A DNA stretch of 64,000 nucleotides from Burkholderiales bacterium (GTDB lineage: Bacteria > Pseudomonadota > Gammaproteobacteria > Burkholderiales > Burkholderiaceae_C): positions 1 through 64,000 of the forward strand of contig JAGWLR010000003.1 of the NCBI GenBank assembly GCA_028864885.1, read 5' to 3'. Below, one piece after another: positions 49,226 to 59,875 of the stretch. The notes beneath the pieces were generated by a model that did not search any database, had not been told where the DNA came from, and worked only from the letters and a program-made list of their open reading frames with translations. Position numbers and translations under genes: made by a program. Every line of letters begins with the position of its first letter. Positions within the stretch are counted from its first letter, which is position 1.

Positions 49226-50425
49226 TTACATCACGGCTTTGATGGCAGCGGCCACCGCTTTGATGTTCTTGGTGTTCAGTGCAGCCACACAGATGCGGCC
49301 CGAATCGACACCGTAGATGCCGAATTCGGAGCGCAGGCGCTGCATTTGACCGGCGTTCAGGCCAGAGTAGCTGAACATGCCCTTCTGGCGGGTGATGTAG
49401 CTCAGGTCACCTTGCACGCCCGCGGCGGTCAGCTCATTGACCAAGGCGGTGCGCATCAGCTTGATGCGGTCACGCATTTCGGCCAGTTCGTCTTCCCACA
49501 TCTTGCGCAACTCGGGGCTGGTCAACACGGTGGCCACCACTTGGGCGCCATGGGTGGGTGGGTTGGAGTAGTTGGTGCGAATCACGCGCTTGAGCTGGCT
49601 CAGCACGCGAGCGCACTCTTCGGCCGTCTCGCTGACGATGCTCAGGGCGCCCACGCGCTCGCCGTACAGCGAGAAGCTCTTGGAGAAGCTGGTGGACACA
49701 AAGTAGCTCAGGCCCGCATCCAGGAACTTGATCACCACGGCGCCGTCTTCGGCGATGCCGTTGCCGAAGCCTTGGTAGGCCATGTCCAGGAAGGGGATCA
49801 GGCCGCCGGCCTTGATGACAGCGATGACTTCGTCCCACTGGGTGTTGGTCAGGTCGTAACCGGTGGGGTTGTGGCAGCAGGCGTGCAGCAACACGATGGT
49901 GCCGGGGGCCGACGCCTTCAGCTTGGCAATCATGCCGGCGAAGTTGATGCCACGGTTGGCTGCATCGTAGTAGGGGTAGACGTCGACTGGGAAGCCGGCC
50001 GACTCAAACAGGGCGCGGTGGTTTTCCCAGCTGGGGTCAGAAATCAGCACTTGGGCATTGGGGTTCAGGCGCTTGAGGAAGTCGGCGCCCAGCTTCAGGC
50101 CGCCGGTGCCACCAATGGCTTGCGCGGTAGCAATGCGACCGGCCTTGACAGCCGGATGTTCGGCCCCAAATACCAGGCCTTGAACAGCCTTGTCGTAAGC
50201 GACGATGCCGTCGATGGGCAGGTAGCCACGGGCCTTGGGGGCTTCCATCATCTGCTTTTCAGCGGCAGCCACGCATTTGAGCAGGGGCAGCTTGCCGTTG
50301 TCGTCGGTGTACACACCCACGCCCAGGTTCACCTTGTTGGGGTTGGTGTCGGCGTTGAATTGTTCGTTGAGACCCAGAATCGGGTCGCGGGGGGCCATTT
50401 CAACGGTGGCAAACAAAGAGGCCAT
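49226..50425 (-). CDS. tyrB: Aromatic amino acid / aspartate aminotransferase
   Basis: NLGVGVYTDDNGKLPLLKCV, HACCHNPTG, STSFSKSFSLYGERVGAL. Confidence 0.93.
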   Translation of the reverse strand: MASLFATVEMAPRDPILGLNEQFNADTNPNKVNLGVGVYTDDNGKLPLLKCVAAAEKQMMEAPKARGYLPIDGIVAYDKAVQGLVFGAEHPAVKAGRIATAQAIGGTGGLKLGADFLKRLNPNAQVLISDPSWENHRALFESAGFPVDVYPYYDAANRGINFAGMIAKLKASAPGTIVLLHACCHNPTGYDLTNTQWDEVIAVIKAGGLIPFLDMAYQGFGNGIAEDGAVVIKFLDAGLSYFVSTSFSKSFSLYGERVGALSIVSETAEECARVLSQLKRVIRTNYSNPPTHGAQVVATVLTSPELRKMWEDELAEMRDRIKLMRTALVNELTAAGVQGDLSYITRQKGMFSYSGLNAGQMQRLRSEFGIYGVDSGRICVAALNTKNIKAVAAAIKAVM

Positions 50426-50563
50426 GCAAGCAGTCTCCGGTCAGAGGTGGTAGAGCTGAAAAAGGGATAAGCTGAAAACCAGTCCAAGCGCCGAGCCGGT
50501 TCAGGCGGTAACCTGTCAGGGAACTCGGGCAAACCCTTTATTTTATCTCGCCAAACTCCGTTC

Positions 50564-52705
50564 ATGCCAGATCTCATTGACGTCAACGCAGAGATTCCAG
50601 CGCCTTCTTCTGGAGCGTCGGGTGAATCAACTGGCCAATTCGTGACTTTTCCCGATTCACCCTTTCAGCTCTACCAGCCGTATCCGCCAGCGGGGGATCA
50701 GCCCACGGCGATTGCCGGATTGGTGGATGGGGTGCAGGATGGCCTGGTCTATCAGACCCTGTTGGGTGTGACGGGTTCGGGCAAAACTTTCACGATGGCC
50801 AATACGATCGCCCGCCTGGGGCGCCCGGCCATCGTGTTCGCGCCCAACAAGACGTTGGCAGCCCAGCTCTACGCTGAATTCCGCGAGTTTTTCCCCAACA
50901 ACGCGGTCGAATATTTTGTCAGTTACTACGACTACTACCAGCCCGAGGCCTACGTGCCCCAGCGCGATCTGTTCATTGAAAAAGACAGCGCCATCAACGA
51001 GGCCATCGAACAGATGCGGCTGAGCACCACCAAGAGCTTGCTGGAGCGGCGCGATGTCGTCATCGTCGCCACGGTGTCGGCCATCTACGGCATCGGCAAG
51101 CCTGAGGATTACATGCAGATGGTGCTGATCGCCCGCGTGGGTGACAAGATGGGCCAGCGCGATGTGATCGCGCAGCTCATTCGCATGCAGTACCAGCGCA
51201 ATGACATGGACTTCGGTCGCGGCACTTTCCGGGTGCGTGGCGACACCATCGATGTCTTCCCGGCTGAACACAGTGAGTTGGCGGTGCGCATCGAGTTGTT
51301 CGACGACGAGATCGATTCGATTCAGTTGTTCGATCCGCTGACAGGGCGGGTGCGGCAGAAAATCCCCCGCTTCACGATCTACCCCTCGAGTCATTACGTG
51401 ACCCCGCGTGAGCGTGTACTGGCCGCCATTGAGGGCATCAAGGACGAGCTCAATCAGCGAGTCAAGGAGTTGGTGGGATCCGGCAAGTTGGTGGAGGCCC
51501 AGCGCCTGGAGCAGCGCACCCGCTTTGATCTGGAAATGCTGCAGGAGGTGGGGCACTGCAAGGGCATTGAAAACTACACGCGGCATCTGTCAGGTGCGCG
51601 CCCCGGCGATCCACCGCCCACCTTGGTCGATTACCTGCCGCCCGATTCTTTGATGTTCCTGGATGAGAGTCACGTCATGATCGGCCAGTTGGGCGGCATG
51701 TACAACGGCGACCGATCCCGCAAGACCACCTTGGTGGAATACGGTTTCCGCCTGCCTTCGGCGCTCGACAACCGCCCGCTCAAGTTCGATGAATTCGAAC
51801 GCAAGATGCGGCAGGTCATCTTCGTGTCGGCCACCCCAGGTGATTGGGAAAAGAATCACACGGACAACGTGGTCGAACAATTGGTGCGACCCACAGGCTT
51901 GCTCGACCCCATTGTCGAGGTGCGACCGGCTACCCATCAGGTCGATGATGTGCTGCAGGAAATCCGCATCCGCGTCGAAAAAGAAGAGCGTGTGCTGATC
52001 ACGACCTTGACCAAACGCATGGCTGAGCAACTGACTGACTACCTCACTGACAACGGTGTCAAGGTTCGCTACCTGCACTCCGATATCGACACCGTCGAGC
52101 GCGTCGAAATCCTGCGCGACTTGCGCTTGGGGACCTTCGATGTGCTCGTGGGCATCAACTTGTTGCGCGAGGGATTGGACATTCCTGAAGTGTCCCTGGT
52201 GGCGATTCTGGATGCCGACAAGGAAGGCTTCTTACGCGCAGAGCGCAGCCTGATTCAGACCATTGGCCGCGCTGCCCGGAACCAGAATGGCATGGCCATT
52301 CTGTATGCCGACAAGATCACCGAATCCATGCGCAAAGCCATTGGCGAAACCGAACGGCGTCGCGCCAAACAGATTGCCTACAACGAGGTGCATGGCATCA
52401 CCCCACGCACGGTCAACAAGAGGGTCAAGGAGTTGATCGACGGGGTCATGTCGAATGCGGCCAAGGATGACCTCAAGGCCGCACAAGCCTTGGCTGATTC
52501 AGTCGCGGATGTGGGCGAGTTGAGCGAGAAGGATTTGAGCCGACGCATGAAGCAACTTGAGAAGGAGATGCTGGAAGCCGCGCGCAACCTTGAATTCGAG
52601 AAGGCGGCGCGCCTGCGAGATCAACTCGCCATCCTCAAAGAGCAAGCCTTCGGCGCCGTGGTACACGACCATGTGGTGCCCATCTCTGCTGCACGGAAGA
52701 GTTGA
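50564..52705 (+). CDS. uvrB: Excinuclease ABC subunit B
   Basis: [38 protein letters not shown]-terminal UVR motif. Confidence 0.98.
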   Translation: MPDLIDVNAEIPAPSSGASGESTGQFVTFPDSPFQLYQPYPPAGDQPTAIAGLVDGVQDGLVYQTLLGVTGSGKTFTMANTIARLGRPAIVFAPNKTLAAQLYAEFREFFPNNAVEYFVSYYDYYQPEAYVPQRDLFIEKDSAINEAIEQMRLSTTKSLLERRDVVIVATVSAIYGIGKPEDYMQMVLIARVGDKMGQRDVIAQLIRMQYQRNDMDFGRGTFRVRGDTIDVFPAEHSELAVRIELFDDEIDSIQLFDPLTGRVRQKIPRFTIYPSSHYVTPRERVLAAIEGIKDELNQRVKELVGSGKLVEAQRLEQRTRFDLEMLQEVGHCKGIENYTRHLSGARPGDPPPTLVDYLPPDSLMFLDESHVMIGQLGGMYNGDRSRKTTLVEYGFRLPSALDNRPLKFDEFERKMRQVIFVSATPGDWEKNHTDNVVEQLVRPTGLLDPIVEVRPATHQVDDVLQEIRIRVEKEERVLITTLTKRMAEQLTDYLTDNGVKVRYLHSDIDTVERVEILRDLRLGTFDVLVGINLLREGLDIPEVSLVAILDADKEGFLRAERSLIQTIGRAARNQNGMAILYADKITESMRKAIGETERRRAKQIAYNEVHGITPRTVNKRVKELIDGVMSNAAKDDLKAAQALADSVADVGELSEKDLSRRMKQLEKEMLEAARNLEFEKAARLRDQLAILKEQAFGAVVHDHVVPISAARKS

Positions 52706-52707
52706 CC

Positions 52708-53268
52708 ATGCTGTCTCGTCTGTTTGGTAAGAGCACGCCGCAATTCGAGCCGGACTATCGGGTTTTGATGGTCTGCATGGGCAATATTTGCCGCAGCCCA
52801 ACCGCCGAAGCCGTGCTGCGCCACAAGCTGAAAGAGGCGGGATTGCATGAGCGGGTGTGGGTTGATTCAGCCGGTACGCACGCTTACCATGAAGGAAGTC
52901 CGCCAGACGATCGGTCGCAGCGCCACGCTTTGCTGCGCGGCTATGACTTGTCTGAACAGCGGGCACGGCGGGTGGAACCCCAGGATTACGCAGTGTTCGA
53001 TCTGATCCTGGCCATGGATTGGGACAACCTGGCTTTGCTGGAAGAGGCGTGCCCGCCAGATCCTGGCATCCAGCGAAAGCTCAAGCGGCTGACCGAATTT
53101 GTTCCTGATCACTCCCCCTTGTCGGGCGCACAGGTGGTGCCTGATCCGTACTACGGGGGGCCGGCCGGCTTTGACGCAGTGCTGGATCTGGTCGAGGCGG
53201 CCTGCGAAGGCTTGGTGGTGCACATTCAGGGGCAACTGGCGCGTGACCAGGGTGCGGGTCAACCCTGA
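52708..53268 (+). CDS. Low molecular weight protein-tyrosine-phosphatase
   Basis: VLMVCMGNICRSPTAEAVLR, VPDPYYGGPAGFDAVLDLVE. Confidence 0.94.
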   Translation: MLSRLFGKSTPQFEPDYRVLMVCMGNICRSPTAEAVLRHKLKEAGLHERVWVDSAGTHAYHEGSPPDDRSQRHALLRGYDLSEQRARRVEPQDYAVFDLILAMDWDNLALLEEACPPDPGIQRKLKRLTEFVPDHSPLSGAQVVPDPYYGGPAGFDAVLDLVEAACEGLVVHIQGQLARDQGAGQP

Positions 53269-53275
53269 GGGGAAG

Positions 53276-53304
53276 TTGACAAAAACAGTCGACTTAAATA
53301 AAAT
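53276..53304 (+). promoter_or_regulatory. Sigma70-type promoter of iscR
   Basis: TTGACA (53276-53281), 17 bp spacer, TAAAAT (53299-53304). Confidence 0.75.
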
Positions 53305-53324
53305 CGACTCAAATACTCGGGATT
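53300..53324. promoter_or_regulatory. Predicted type 1 IscR binding site overlapping the iscR promoter
   Basis: AAAATCGACTCAAATACTCGGGATT matches 19/25 positions of ATASYYGACTRWWWYAGTCRRSTAT. Confidence 0.65.
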
Positions 53325-53414
53325 AAGAGTCCTGACCAAACCGGAGATCCTGGTTCGGTGCGATTCTGGTAAACCCTGCCGGAAATAGGGCTGCCTGAGA
53401 CAAGGAGCTGAGTC

Positions 53415-53957
53415 ATGCGTCTGACCACCAAAGGACGGTTCGCCGTCACTGCCATGATCGATCTCGCCTTGCGCGAGCACACCGGCCCTGTGGCCTTGGC
53501 TGCCATCAGCCAGCGTCAACAGATTTCGTTGTCCTACTTGGAGCAACTGTTCGGCAAGCTGCGCCGCCACGAGTTGGTGGAGAGCACGCGGGGTCCGGGT
53601 GGGGGCTATTCCCTGGGGCGCAAGTCTGAGGACATCACGGTGGCTGACATCATCGTGGCCGTCGATGAGCCGATTGATGCCACTGGTTGCGGCGGCAAGG
53701 AAAACTGCATGGGTGAAGACGGTGCTCGGTGCATGACCCACGACCTGTGGACCAGCCTGAACACCAAGATGATCGAATACCTCGATTCGATCAGCCTTCG
53801 CAAGCTGGTGGAAGATCAGCTGGCCAAGGGCGTCTCGATTGAAGCGCAGCCCATCAAGCGCGCCATTTCGACCGCTCCGGTGGTCAAGCCCATCAAGGTC
53901 ACCGCTCCCAACTCCGTCTTTGCGCTGGGCTCGACCCTGGCCAAAACCGGTCCTTGA
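53415..53957 (+). CDS. iscR: Rrf2-family Fe-S cluster regulator
   Basis: MRLTTKGRFAVTAMIDLAL, CGGKENCMGEDGARC cluster ligands; heads isc operon. Confidence 0.97.
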   Translation: MRLTTKGRFAVTAMIDLALREHTGPVALAAISQRQQISLSYLEQLFGKLRRHELVESTRGPGGGYSLGRKSEDITVADIIVAVDEPIDATGCGGKENCMGEDGARCMTHDLWTSLNTKMIEYLDSISLRKLVEDQLAKGVSIEAQPIKRAISTAPVVKPIKVTAPNSVFALGSTLAKTGP

Positions 53958-53962
53958 TCACA

Positions 53963-53984
53963 GTGGGGGAATCCATTCCCCCGC
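53963..53984 (+). promoter_or_regulatory. Strong hairpin between iscR and iscS
   Basis: GTGGGGGAA-TCCA-TTCCCCCGC, 9 bp stem including one G-U; no T-run directly after. Confidence 0.6.
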
Positions 53985-54056
53985 GATAATCTCGTTTTTG
54001 TTTGACCGGCGCTCCGCTCTTTTCATAGGGTGGTAGCGCTAGCTTGAGTCCCCAAC

Positions 54057-55277
54057 ATGGACATGACCCCACACTTCCCGATTTACATGGATTACGGCGC
54101 CACCACGCCGTGCGACCCTCGCGTGGTCGATGCCATGATCCCCTGGCTGCGTGAGCACTTCGGCAACCCGGCGTCGCGCACCCACGCCTATGGCTGGGAA
54201 GCCGAAGAGGCCGTGGAGAAGGCGCGGACCCAGGTGGCCGAACTGATCGGTGCCGATCCCCGTGAGATCGTCTGGACCTCCGGTGCGACCGAATCCAACA
54301 ACTTGGCACTCAAAGGGGCTGCGCACTTCTACCAAAGCCGCGGCAAGCACATCATCACCGTCAAGACTGAGCACAAGGCGGTGCTGGACACCGTGCGCGA
54401 GCTGGAGCGCCAGGGTTTCGAGGCGACCTACCTGGATGTGCAGGAAAACGGTCTGGTCGATCTGGATGCCCTCAAGGCGGCCATCCGCCCCGACACCATC
54501 CTGATCTCGGTCATGTATGTGAACAACGAGATTGGCGTCATCCAAGACATCCCCACCATTGGCGCTTTGTGCCGCGAAAAGGGCATCATCTTCCACGTGG
54601 ACGCGGCGCAGGCCACCGGCAAGGTCGACATCGATCTGGCCAAGTTGCCCGTTGACCTGATGAGCCTGGCCTCGCACAAGACTTATGGCCCCAAGGGCAT
54701 CGGCGCCTTGTACGTGCGCCGCAAGCCTCGCGTGCGCCTTGAGGCGCAAATGCACGGTGGCGGCCATGAGCGCGGCATGCGCTCGGGCACCTTGCCCACC
54801 CACCAGATCGTCGGTATGGGCGAAGCCTTCCGCATTGCCAAAGAAGAAATGCATGCCGAGAACGAACGCATTCGTGCTTTGCAGCAGCGTTTGCTCAAGG
54901 GCTTGCAAGACATTGAACAGATCTTCGTCAACGGGGATCTAACACAGCGCGTGCCTCACAACCTCAACGTGTCTTTCAATTACGTTGAGGGCGAATCGCT
55001 CATCATGGGCATCAAGGGCATCGCGGTGTCTTCTGGCTCGGCTTGTACCTCGGCCAGCCTGGAGCCCAGCTACGTGTTGCGCGCCCTGGGTCGTAGCGAT
55101 GAACTGGCGCACAGTTCGTTGCGCATGACGATCGGCCGCTTCACGACCGAAGAAGAAATCGATTACGCCGTCACCACACTGAAGGATCGCGTTGCCAAAC
55201 TGCGCGAACTTTCCCCTCTGTGGGACATGTACCAAGACGGTATCGATTTGTCGACCATTCAATGGTCGGCACACTGA
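54057..55277 (+). CDS. iscS: Cysteine desulfurase
   Basis: [55 protein letters not shown]. Confidence 0.98.
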   Translation: MDMTPHFPIYMDYGATTPCDPRVVDAMIPWLREHFGNPASRTHAYGWEAEEAVEKARTQVAELIGADPREIVWTSGATESNNLALKGAAHFYQSRGKHIITVKTEHKAVLDTVRELERQGFEATYLDVQENGLVDLDALKAAIRPDTILISVMYVNNEIGVIQDIPTIGALCREKGIIFHVDAAQATGKVDIDLAKLPVDLMSLASHKTYGPKGIGALYVRRKPRVRLEAQMHGGGHERGMRSGTLPTHQIVGMGEAFRIAKEEMHAENERIRALQQRLLKGLQDIEQIFVNGDLTQRVPHNLNVSFNYVEGESLIMGIKGIAVSSGSACTSASLEPSYVLRALGRSDELAHSSLRMTIGRFTTEEEIDYAVTTLKDRVAKLRELSPLWDMYQDGIDLSTIQWSAH

Positions 55278-55305
55278 TACCTCACTTGCTCTTTGGAGAA
55301 TCATC

Positions 55306-55692
55306 ATGGCATACAGCGACAAGGTCATTGACCACTACGAAAACCCCCGCAACGTCGGCTCCTTTGAAAAGGGCGACGAGTCTGTTGGCACCGGCATGGT
55401 GGGCGCGCCTGCTTGCGGCGACGTGATGAAGCTGCAGATCAAGGTCAACCCCAGCACCGGTGTGATCGAAGACGCACGTTTCAAGACTTATGGTTGCGGC
55501 TCCGCCATCGCATCCAGCTCTTTGGTGACCGAGTGGGTTCGCGGCAAGACGCTCGACGAGGCGCTGGACATCAAAAACACCCAGATCGCGGAAGAGCTGG
55601 CTTTGCCCCCGGTCAAGATCCACTGCTCGATCCTGGCGGAAGATGCGATCAAAGCAGCTGTGAACGACTACAAGGCCAAACATGCAAACTGA
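55306..55692 (+). CDS. iscU: Fe-S cluster assembly scaffold
   Basis: [54 protein letters not shown]. Confidence 0.98.
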   Translation: MAYSDKVIDHYENPRNVGSFEKGDESVGTGMVGAPACGDVMKLQIKVNPSTGVIEDARFKTYGCGSAIASSSLVTEWVRGKTLDEALDIKNTQIAEELALPPVKIHCSILAEDAIKAAVNDYKAKHAN

Positions 55693-56092
55693 TCAAGCCA
55701 CCTCGGGCTCTTGCACCAGTGGGCCGGGCAACGGCCCTCTGGCCGAGATCGCGCAGATTCACGCCGACATGAAGGTTGGTCTGACTGAAGCCGCGGCCCG
55801 CCACATCACGCGCTACCTTGGCCGTCGTGGTAAGGGAGTCGGTGTGCGCCTGGGCGTTAAGACGACGGGTTGCTCGGGCCTGGCTTACAAGATCGAGTTT
55901 GCGGACGAAATCAACCCCGAAGACATTGTGTTCGAGCAGTTGGGCGTGAAGATCCTGGTCGATCCCAAGAGCCTGCCTTACATCGATGGCACCGAGTTGG
56001 ATTTTGTGCGCGAAGGCCTCAACGAGGGCTTCAAGTTCAACAACCCCAACGAACGAGATCGGTGCGGTTGTGGGGAATCCTTCCGGATCTGA
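55682..56092 (+). CDS. iscA: Fe-S cluster assembly protein IscA (alternative start at 55769)
   Basis: [38 protein letters not shown]; 29 aa N-terminal extension if the upstream start is used. Confidence 0.93.
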   Translation: MQTDQATSGSCTSGPGNGPLAEIAQIHADMKVGLTEAAARHITRYLGRRGKGVGVRLGVKTTGCSGLAYKIEFADEINPEDIVFEQLGVKILVDPKSLPYIDGTELDFVREGLNEGFKFNNPNERDRCGCGESFRI

Positions 56093-56120
56093 GGCTCCAC
56101 ACGTCTTGTGTTGGATGAGG

Positions 56121-56142
56121 CCCCACCCTGTGGTGGGGTTTT
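56121..56142 (+). terminator. Terminator-like hairpin between iscA and hscB
   Basis: CCCCACC-ctgt-GGTGGGG-TTTT. Confidence 0.65.
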
Positions 56143-56157
56143 GACTTTTCAAATGCC

Positions 56158-56682
56158 ATGAACATCGATGCCGATGATTTCACCCTGCTGGGTTTGAGGC
56201 GGGCGTTCAGCCTGGATCGCAGCGAGCTGGATGCAGCCTGGAAGGCGCTGCAGGCGCAGGTGCATCCAGACCGTTTTGCCGCAGAGGGTGGGGCCGCTCA
56301 GCGTCTTGCCATGCAGTGGGCGGTTCGGGTCAATGAAGCGCACCAGCGTCTCAAGGATCCACTCAAGCGAGCAGCCTACATGTGTGAACTGGGAGGCGCT
56401 CCGGTTCAGGCACACAGCAACACCGCCATGCCGGGTGATTTCCTCATGCAGCAGATGCAATGGCGTGAGGCCCTGGAAGAAGCTGAGGCCGTTGCCGAAG
56501 TCGAAGCGTTGGCCGACGAAGTGTCGTCTCAGCGCAAAACGCGACTGGCCCGTGTCACCCAGTTGCTCGACGGGGAATCCAATCCCGCCGCTGCTGCCCA
56601 AGAGGTCCGCGCCCTCATGTTCATCGATCGCTTGCTCGAAGAGATCGATGCCCGTCTCGAACAATATGAAGACGCTCGCTGA
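56158..56682 (+). CDS. hscB: Fe-S co-chaperone HscB
   Basis: AWKALQAQVHPDRFA (HPD motif), operon context. Confidence 0.95.
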   Translation: MNIDADDFTLLGLRRAFSLDRSELDAAWKALQAQVHPDRFAAEGGAAQRLAMQWAVRVNEAHQRLKDPLKRAAYMCELGGAPVQAHSNTAMPGDFLMQQMQWREALEEAEAVAEVEALADEVSSQRKTRLARVTQLLDGESNPAAAAQEVRALMFIDRLLEEIDARLEQYEDAR

Positions 56683-56699
56683 AGCGACCGAGCTGATCC

Positions 56700-58568
56700 A
56701 TGGCCCTGCTACAAATTTCTGAACCCGGACAATCTCCTGACCCGCACCAGCGACGCATCGCGGTCGGCATCGATCTGGGCACCACCCACTCACTCGTGGC
56801 GTCTGTACGCCATGGCGCGGCGGAGTGCTTGCCTGACGCGCAGGGCCGTGTGATCCTGCCTTCTGCCGTGCGTTACCTGCTGGATGATCGTGGTCAGGTG
56901 CGCCGCCAGATTGGCTATGACGCGATTGCGCAGCAGGCCGAGGATCCTCTCAATACGATCGTGTCGGTGAAGCGCTTCATGGGCCGCAAGTTGGCAGACC
57001 TGCCCGATGCGGGCCGTTTGCCCTACCAGTTCGAAGACCAGCCTGGCATGGTGGGTGTGCACACCGTGGCCGGAGTGAAATCACCGGTCGAGGTGTCCGC
57101 CGAGATCCTCGCTAACCTGAGGCAGCGCGCCGAAGACACCTTCAATGACGATCTGTTCGGTGCCGTGATCACGGTGCCGGCTTACTTTGATGACGCGCAA
57201 CGCCAAGCCACCAAAGATGCCGCGCAGATGGCCGGCCTCAACGTACTGCGTCTGCTCAACGAGCCGACGGCAGCCGCCATCGCGTACGGCCTGGACAATG
57301 GGGCCGAGGGGCTCTATGCCATCTACGACCTGGGCGGCGGTACTTTCGATATCTCTTTGCTGCAGTTGAGTCGGGGCGTCTTCGAGGTGGTGGCCACCGG
57401 CGGGGATTCGGCCTTGGGCGGAGACGACATCGATCACATCCTGGCCGATGCCGCTTTGGCCGAAGCCAAGATGGAGGCGGTGACCCCTCAAGACAAGCGA
57501 ACGGTGCTGGTGGCCGCTCGTCGAACCAAAGAAAAGCTTTCCACGGATGGCAATGCACACCTCTCGTGTGCCTTGTCCGGCGGGATGCTGTCGGTCACGA
57601 TCACCCGTGAGCATCTGGCTGAGTTGGCCAAGCCTTTGATCGACAAGACGCTGGCTTCAGTCAAGCGCGTGTTGCGCGACGCCAAAGTGAAAGCCGATGA
57701 GGTCAAAGGGGTTGTCATGGTCGGCGGTTCGACCCGCATGCCAGCGGTGCGCGATGCGGTGGGCGCTTTCTTCGGCCAGACGCCGTTGACCGATCTCAAC
57801 CCCGACGAGGTTGTGGCCTTGGGGGCCGCCATCCAGGCCAATTTGCTGGCCGGCAACAACACGCAGGGCGAGCATTTGCTGCTTGATGTCTTGCCGCTGT
57901 CGTTGGGGCTGGAGACCATGGGTGGGCTGGTCGAACGGATCATTCCGCGCAACACACCCATCCCTTGTGCCCGCGCCCAAGACTTCACCACCTTCAAGGA
58001 CGGGCAGACCGCCTTGGCCGTGCATGTGGTTCAAGGTGAGCGCGAACAGGTCGAGTATTGCCGCTCCCTGGCTCGGTTCGAGTTGCGTGGCATCCCCCCG
58101 ATGGCCGCTGGCGCAGCGCGTATTCGCGTGAGCTTCCAGGTCGATGCCGACGGTTTGCTGAGCGTGTCAGCCAAGGAGTTGCAATCGGGCGTCGAGGCCT
58201 CCGTGGTGGTCAAGCCCAGTTACGGTTTGAGCGACGAGCAAGTGGCCAACATGCTGCGTGAGGGTTTCACCACGGCTGCAGAAGACATGAAAGACCGTGC
58301 CTTGCGCGAAGCACGGGTCGAAGCCGAACGCATGCTTGAGGCGACTCGAACGGCACTGGCCGCCGACGGTGATTTGTTGAGCGCCGAGCAACGCGCTGAA
58401 ATCGATCGCCTGATGGCGCAAATTGGCCAGCGCTGTGACCGTGGCGATCTGGAGGCACTTGAAGCTGCCACCAAAGCACTGGCCCATGGTACCGAGGCCT
58501 TTGCAGCCGAGCGCATGAACCGCAGCATTCGCCAGGCTCTGGCCGGGCGCAAGCTGGATCAAGTCTGA
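56700..58568 (+). CDS. hscA: Fe-S chaperone HscA (Hsp70)
   Basis: [48 protein letters not shown]. Confidence 0.98.
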   Translation: MALLQISEPGQSPDPHQRRIAVGIDLGTTHSLVASVRHGAAECLPDAQGRVILPSAVRYLLDDRGQVRRQIGYDAIAQQAEDPLNTIVSVKRFMGRKLADLPDAGRLPYQFEDQPGMVGVHTVAGVKSPVEVSAEILANLRQRAEDTFNDDLFGAVITVPAYFDDAQRQATKDAAQMAGLNVLRLLNEPTAAAIAYGLDNGAEGLYAIYDLGGGTFDISLLQLSRGVFEVVATGGDSALGGDDIDHILADAALAEAKMEAVTPQDKRTVLVAARRTKEKLSTDGNAHLSCALSGGMLSVTITREHLAELAKPLIDKTLASVKRVLRDAKVKADEVKGVVMVGGSTRMPAVRDAVGAFFGQTPLTDLNPDEVVALGAAIQANLLAGNNTQGEHLLLDVLPLSLGLETMGGLVERIIPRNTPIPCARAQDFTTFKDGQTALAVHVVQGEREQVEYCRSLARFELRGIPPMAAGAARIRVSFQVDADGLLSVSAKELQSGVEASVVVKPSYGLSDEQVANMLREGFTTAAEDMKDRALREARVEAERMLEATRTALAADGDLLSAEQRAEIDRLMAQIGQRCDRGDLEALEAATKALAHGTEAFAAERMNRSIRQALAGRKLDQV

Positions 58569-58588
58569 GTTTTGTAGAGTTCCATCCC

Positions 58589-58927
58589 ATGACCACCATC
58601 AAGATCCTGCCTCACGCGGCGCTGTGCCCTCAGGGCAAGACCATTCAGACGTCGCCGGGCACCAGCATTTGCGAAGCCTTGCTGGAAAACGGTGTTGAGA
58701 TTGAGCACGCCTGCGACATGAGTGCGGCTTGCACAACCTGTCACGTCATCGTGCGTGAGGGTTTCAAAAGTCTCAACGAGATGGACGAGACCGAAGAGGA
58801 TTTGCTGGATCGCGCCTGGGGGCTGGAAGCCAATTCGCGTTTGAGCTGTCAAGCCATCGTGGCGGGGCAGGATCTGACGATCGAAATCCCCAAGTACACG
58901 ATCAACCACGCGCGCGAGAATCATTGA
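58589..58927 (+). CDS. fdx: ISC-type 2Fe-2S ferredoxin
   Basis: IEHACDMSAACTTCHVIVREGF. Confidence 0.97.
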   Translation: MTTIKILPHAALCPQGKTIQTSPGTSICEALLENGVEIEHACDMSAACTTCHVIVREGFKSLNEMDETEEDLLDRAWGLEANSRLSCQAIVAGQDLTIEIPKYTINHARENH

Positions 58928-58946
58928 CTCCTGAGCTCGCAGCGCC

Positions 58947-59672
58947 ATGACACGACAAATCTTTCTCGATACCGAAACCACCGGCCTGAGCCCAGAGTCG
59001 GGTGACCGCATCATCGAAATCGGTTGTGTGGAAATGATCAACCGGCGTTTGACCGGTCGGCATTTGCACTTCTACATCAACCCGGAACGCCCCAACAGTG
59101 AAGACGCGGTCAAGGTGCACGGCCTGACCGATGAGTTCCTGGCCGACAAGCCAGTGTTTGCGGCCCTGGCCGATGAGATCCTGGATTACTGCCGCGATGC
59201 CGAGATCATCATTCACAACGCTGCGTTCGACATTGGCTTTCTGAATGCCGAACTCAAGCGCTTGAACCGCGGCTTGTTCACTGATCATGTCGCCAATGTG
59301 ATCGACAGCCTGATCATGGCCCGAGAGATGTTCCCGGGCAAATCGAACTCGCTGGATGCCTTGTGCCGCCGCCTGGAGGTCGACAACACCCATCGCACCT
59401 TGCACGGCGCGTTGATGGATGCGGAGTTGTTGGCCGAGGTCTACATCAACATGACTCGCGGTCAAGACGCGCTGTTGATCGACTCGGCCAATGGCGGCGA
59501 GGGCGGTGAGGGGGCAGGCATGGCGCTTGAGATGGTGGACTTCAGCCAGTTCAGCCTGCCTGTGCTGGGCCCAACGCCAGAGGAGGAAGAGGCCTTCCTC
59601 AAGCAACTGGAGGGCATCGACAAAGCCAGCGGCGACAAAACTTTGTGGAAAACCCAAAATCTTGTGTTATAG
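58947..59672 (+). CDS. dnaQ: DNA polymerase III subunit epsilon
   Basis: MTRQIFLDTETTGLSPESGDRIIEIGCVEM, HNAAFDIGFLNAEL. Confidence 0.96.
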   Translation: MTRQIFLDTETTGLSPESGDRIIEIGCVEMINRRLTGRHLHFYINPERPNSEDAVKVHGLTDEFLADKPVFAALADEILDYCRDAEIIIHNAAFDIGFLNAELKRLNRGLFTDHVANVIDSLIMAREMFPGKSNSLDALCRRLEVDNTHRTLHGALMDAELLAEVYINMTRGQDALLIDSANGGEGGEGAGMALEMVDFSQFSLPVLGPTPEEEEAFLKQLEGIDKASGDKTLWKTQNLVL

Positions 59673-59673
59673 T
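59643..59673 (+). promoter_or_regulatory. Possible tRNA-Val promoter embedded in the end of dnaQ
   Basis: TTGTGG, 19 bp spacer, extended -10 TGT-TATAGT; the dnaQ TAG stop lies within the -10. Confidence 0.35.
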
Positions 59674-59732
59674 TTTGGTCTTCGCTGATTGAGGCGGCCC
59701 ATATGGCTCAATCAGTAACCCGAACCAGTTTC

Positions 59733-59807
59733 GGGCGGTTAGCTCAGTGGTAGAGCACTGCCTTCACACGGCAGGGGTCGCAGGTTCGAACCCTGCACCG
59801 CCCACCA
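59733..59807 (+). tRNA. tRNA-Val (anticodon CAC)
   Basis: GGGCGGT...ACCGCCC acceptor stem, D-arm GCTCAGTGGTAGAGC, anticodon loop TTCACAC, GGTTCGAACC T-arm, encoded CCA. Confidence 0.95.
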
Positions 59808-59815
59808 AGAAAATC

Positions 59816-59848
59816 AAGCACTTAGCAGCCATGCTAGGTGCTTTTTTC
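59816..59848 (+). terminator. tRNA terminator
   Basis: AAGCACTTAGCA-gcc-ATGCTAGGTGCTTTTTT hairpin plus T-tract. Confidence 0.8.
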
Positions 59849-59854
59849 TTGTCG

Positions 59855-59875
59855 GTAGGAAAAACGTAGGAAAAA
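59855..59875 (+). repeat. Tandem direct repeat GTAGGAAAAA-c-GTAGGAAAAA just 3' of the tRNA terminator
   Basis: Two exact 10-mers with 11-nt periodicity. Confidence 0.85.

Noticed and set aside
49181-50470. 429 aa plus-strand ORF opposite the aminotransferase
   Set aside because: Shadow ORF; the minus-strand gene has strong motifs and the terminator at 49157-49180.
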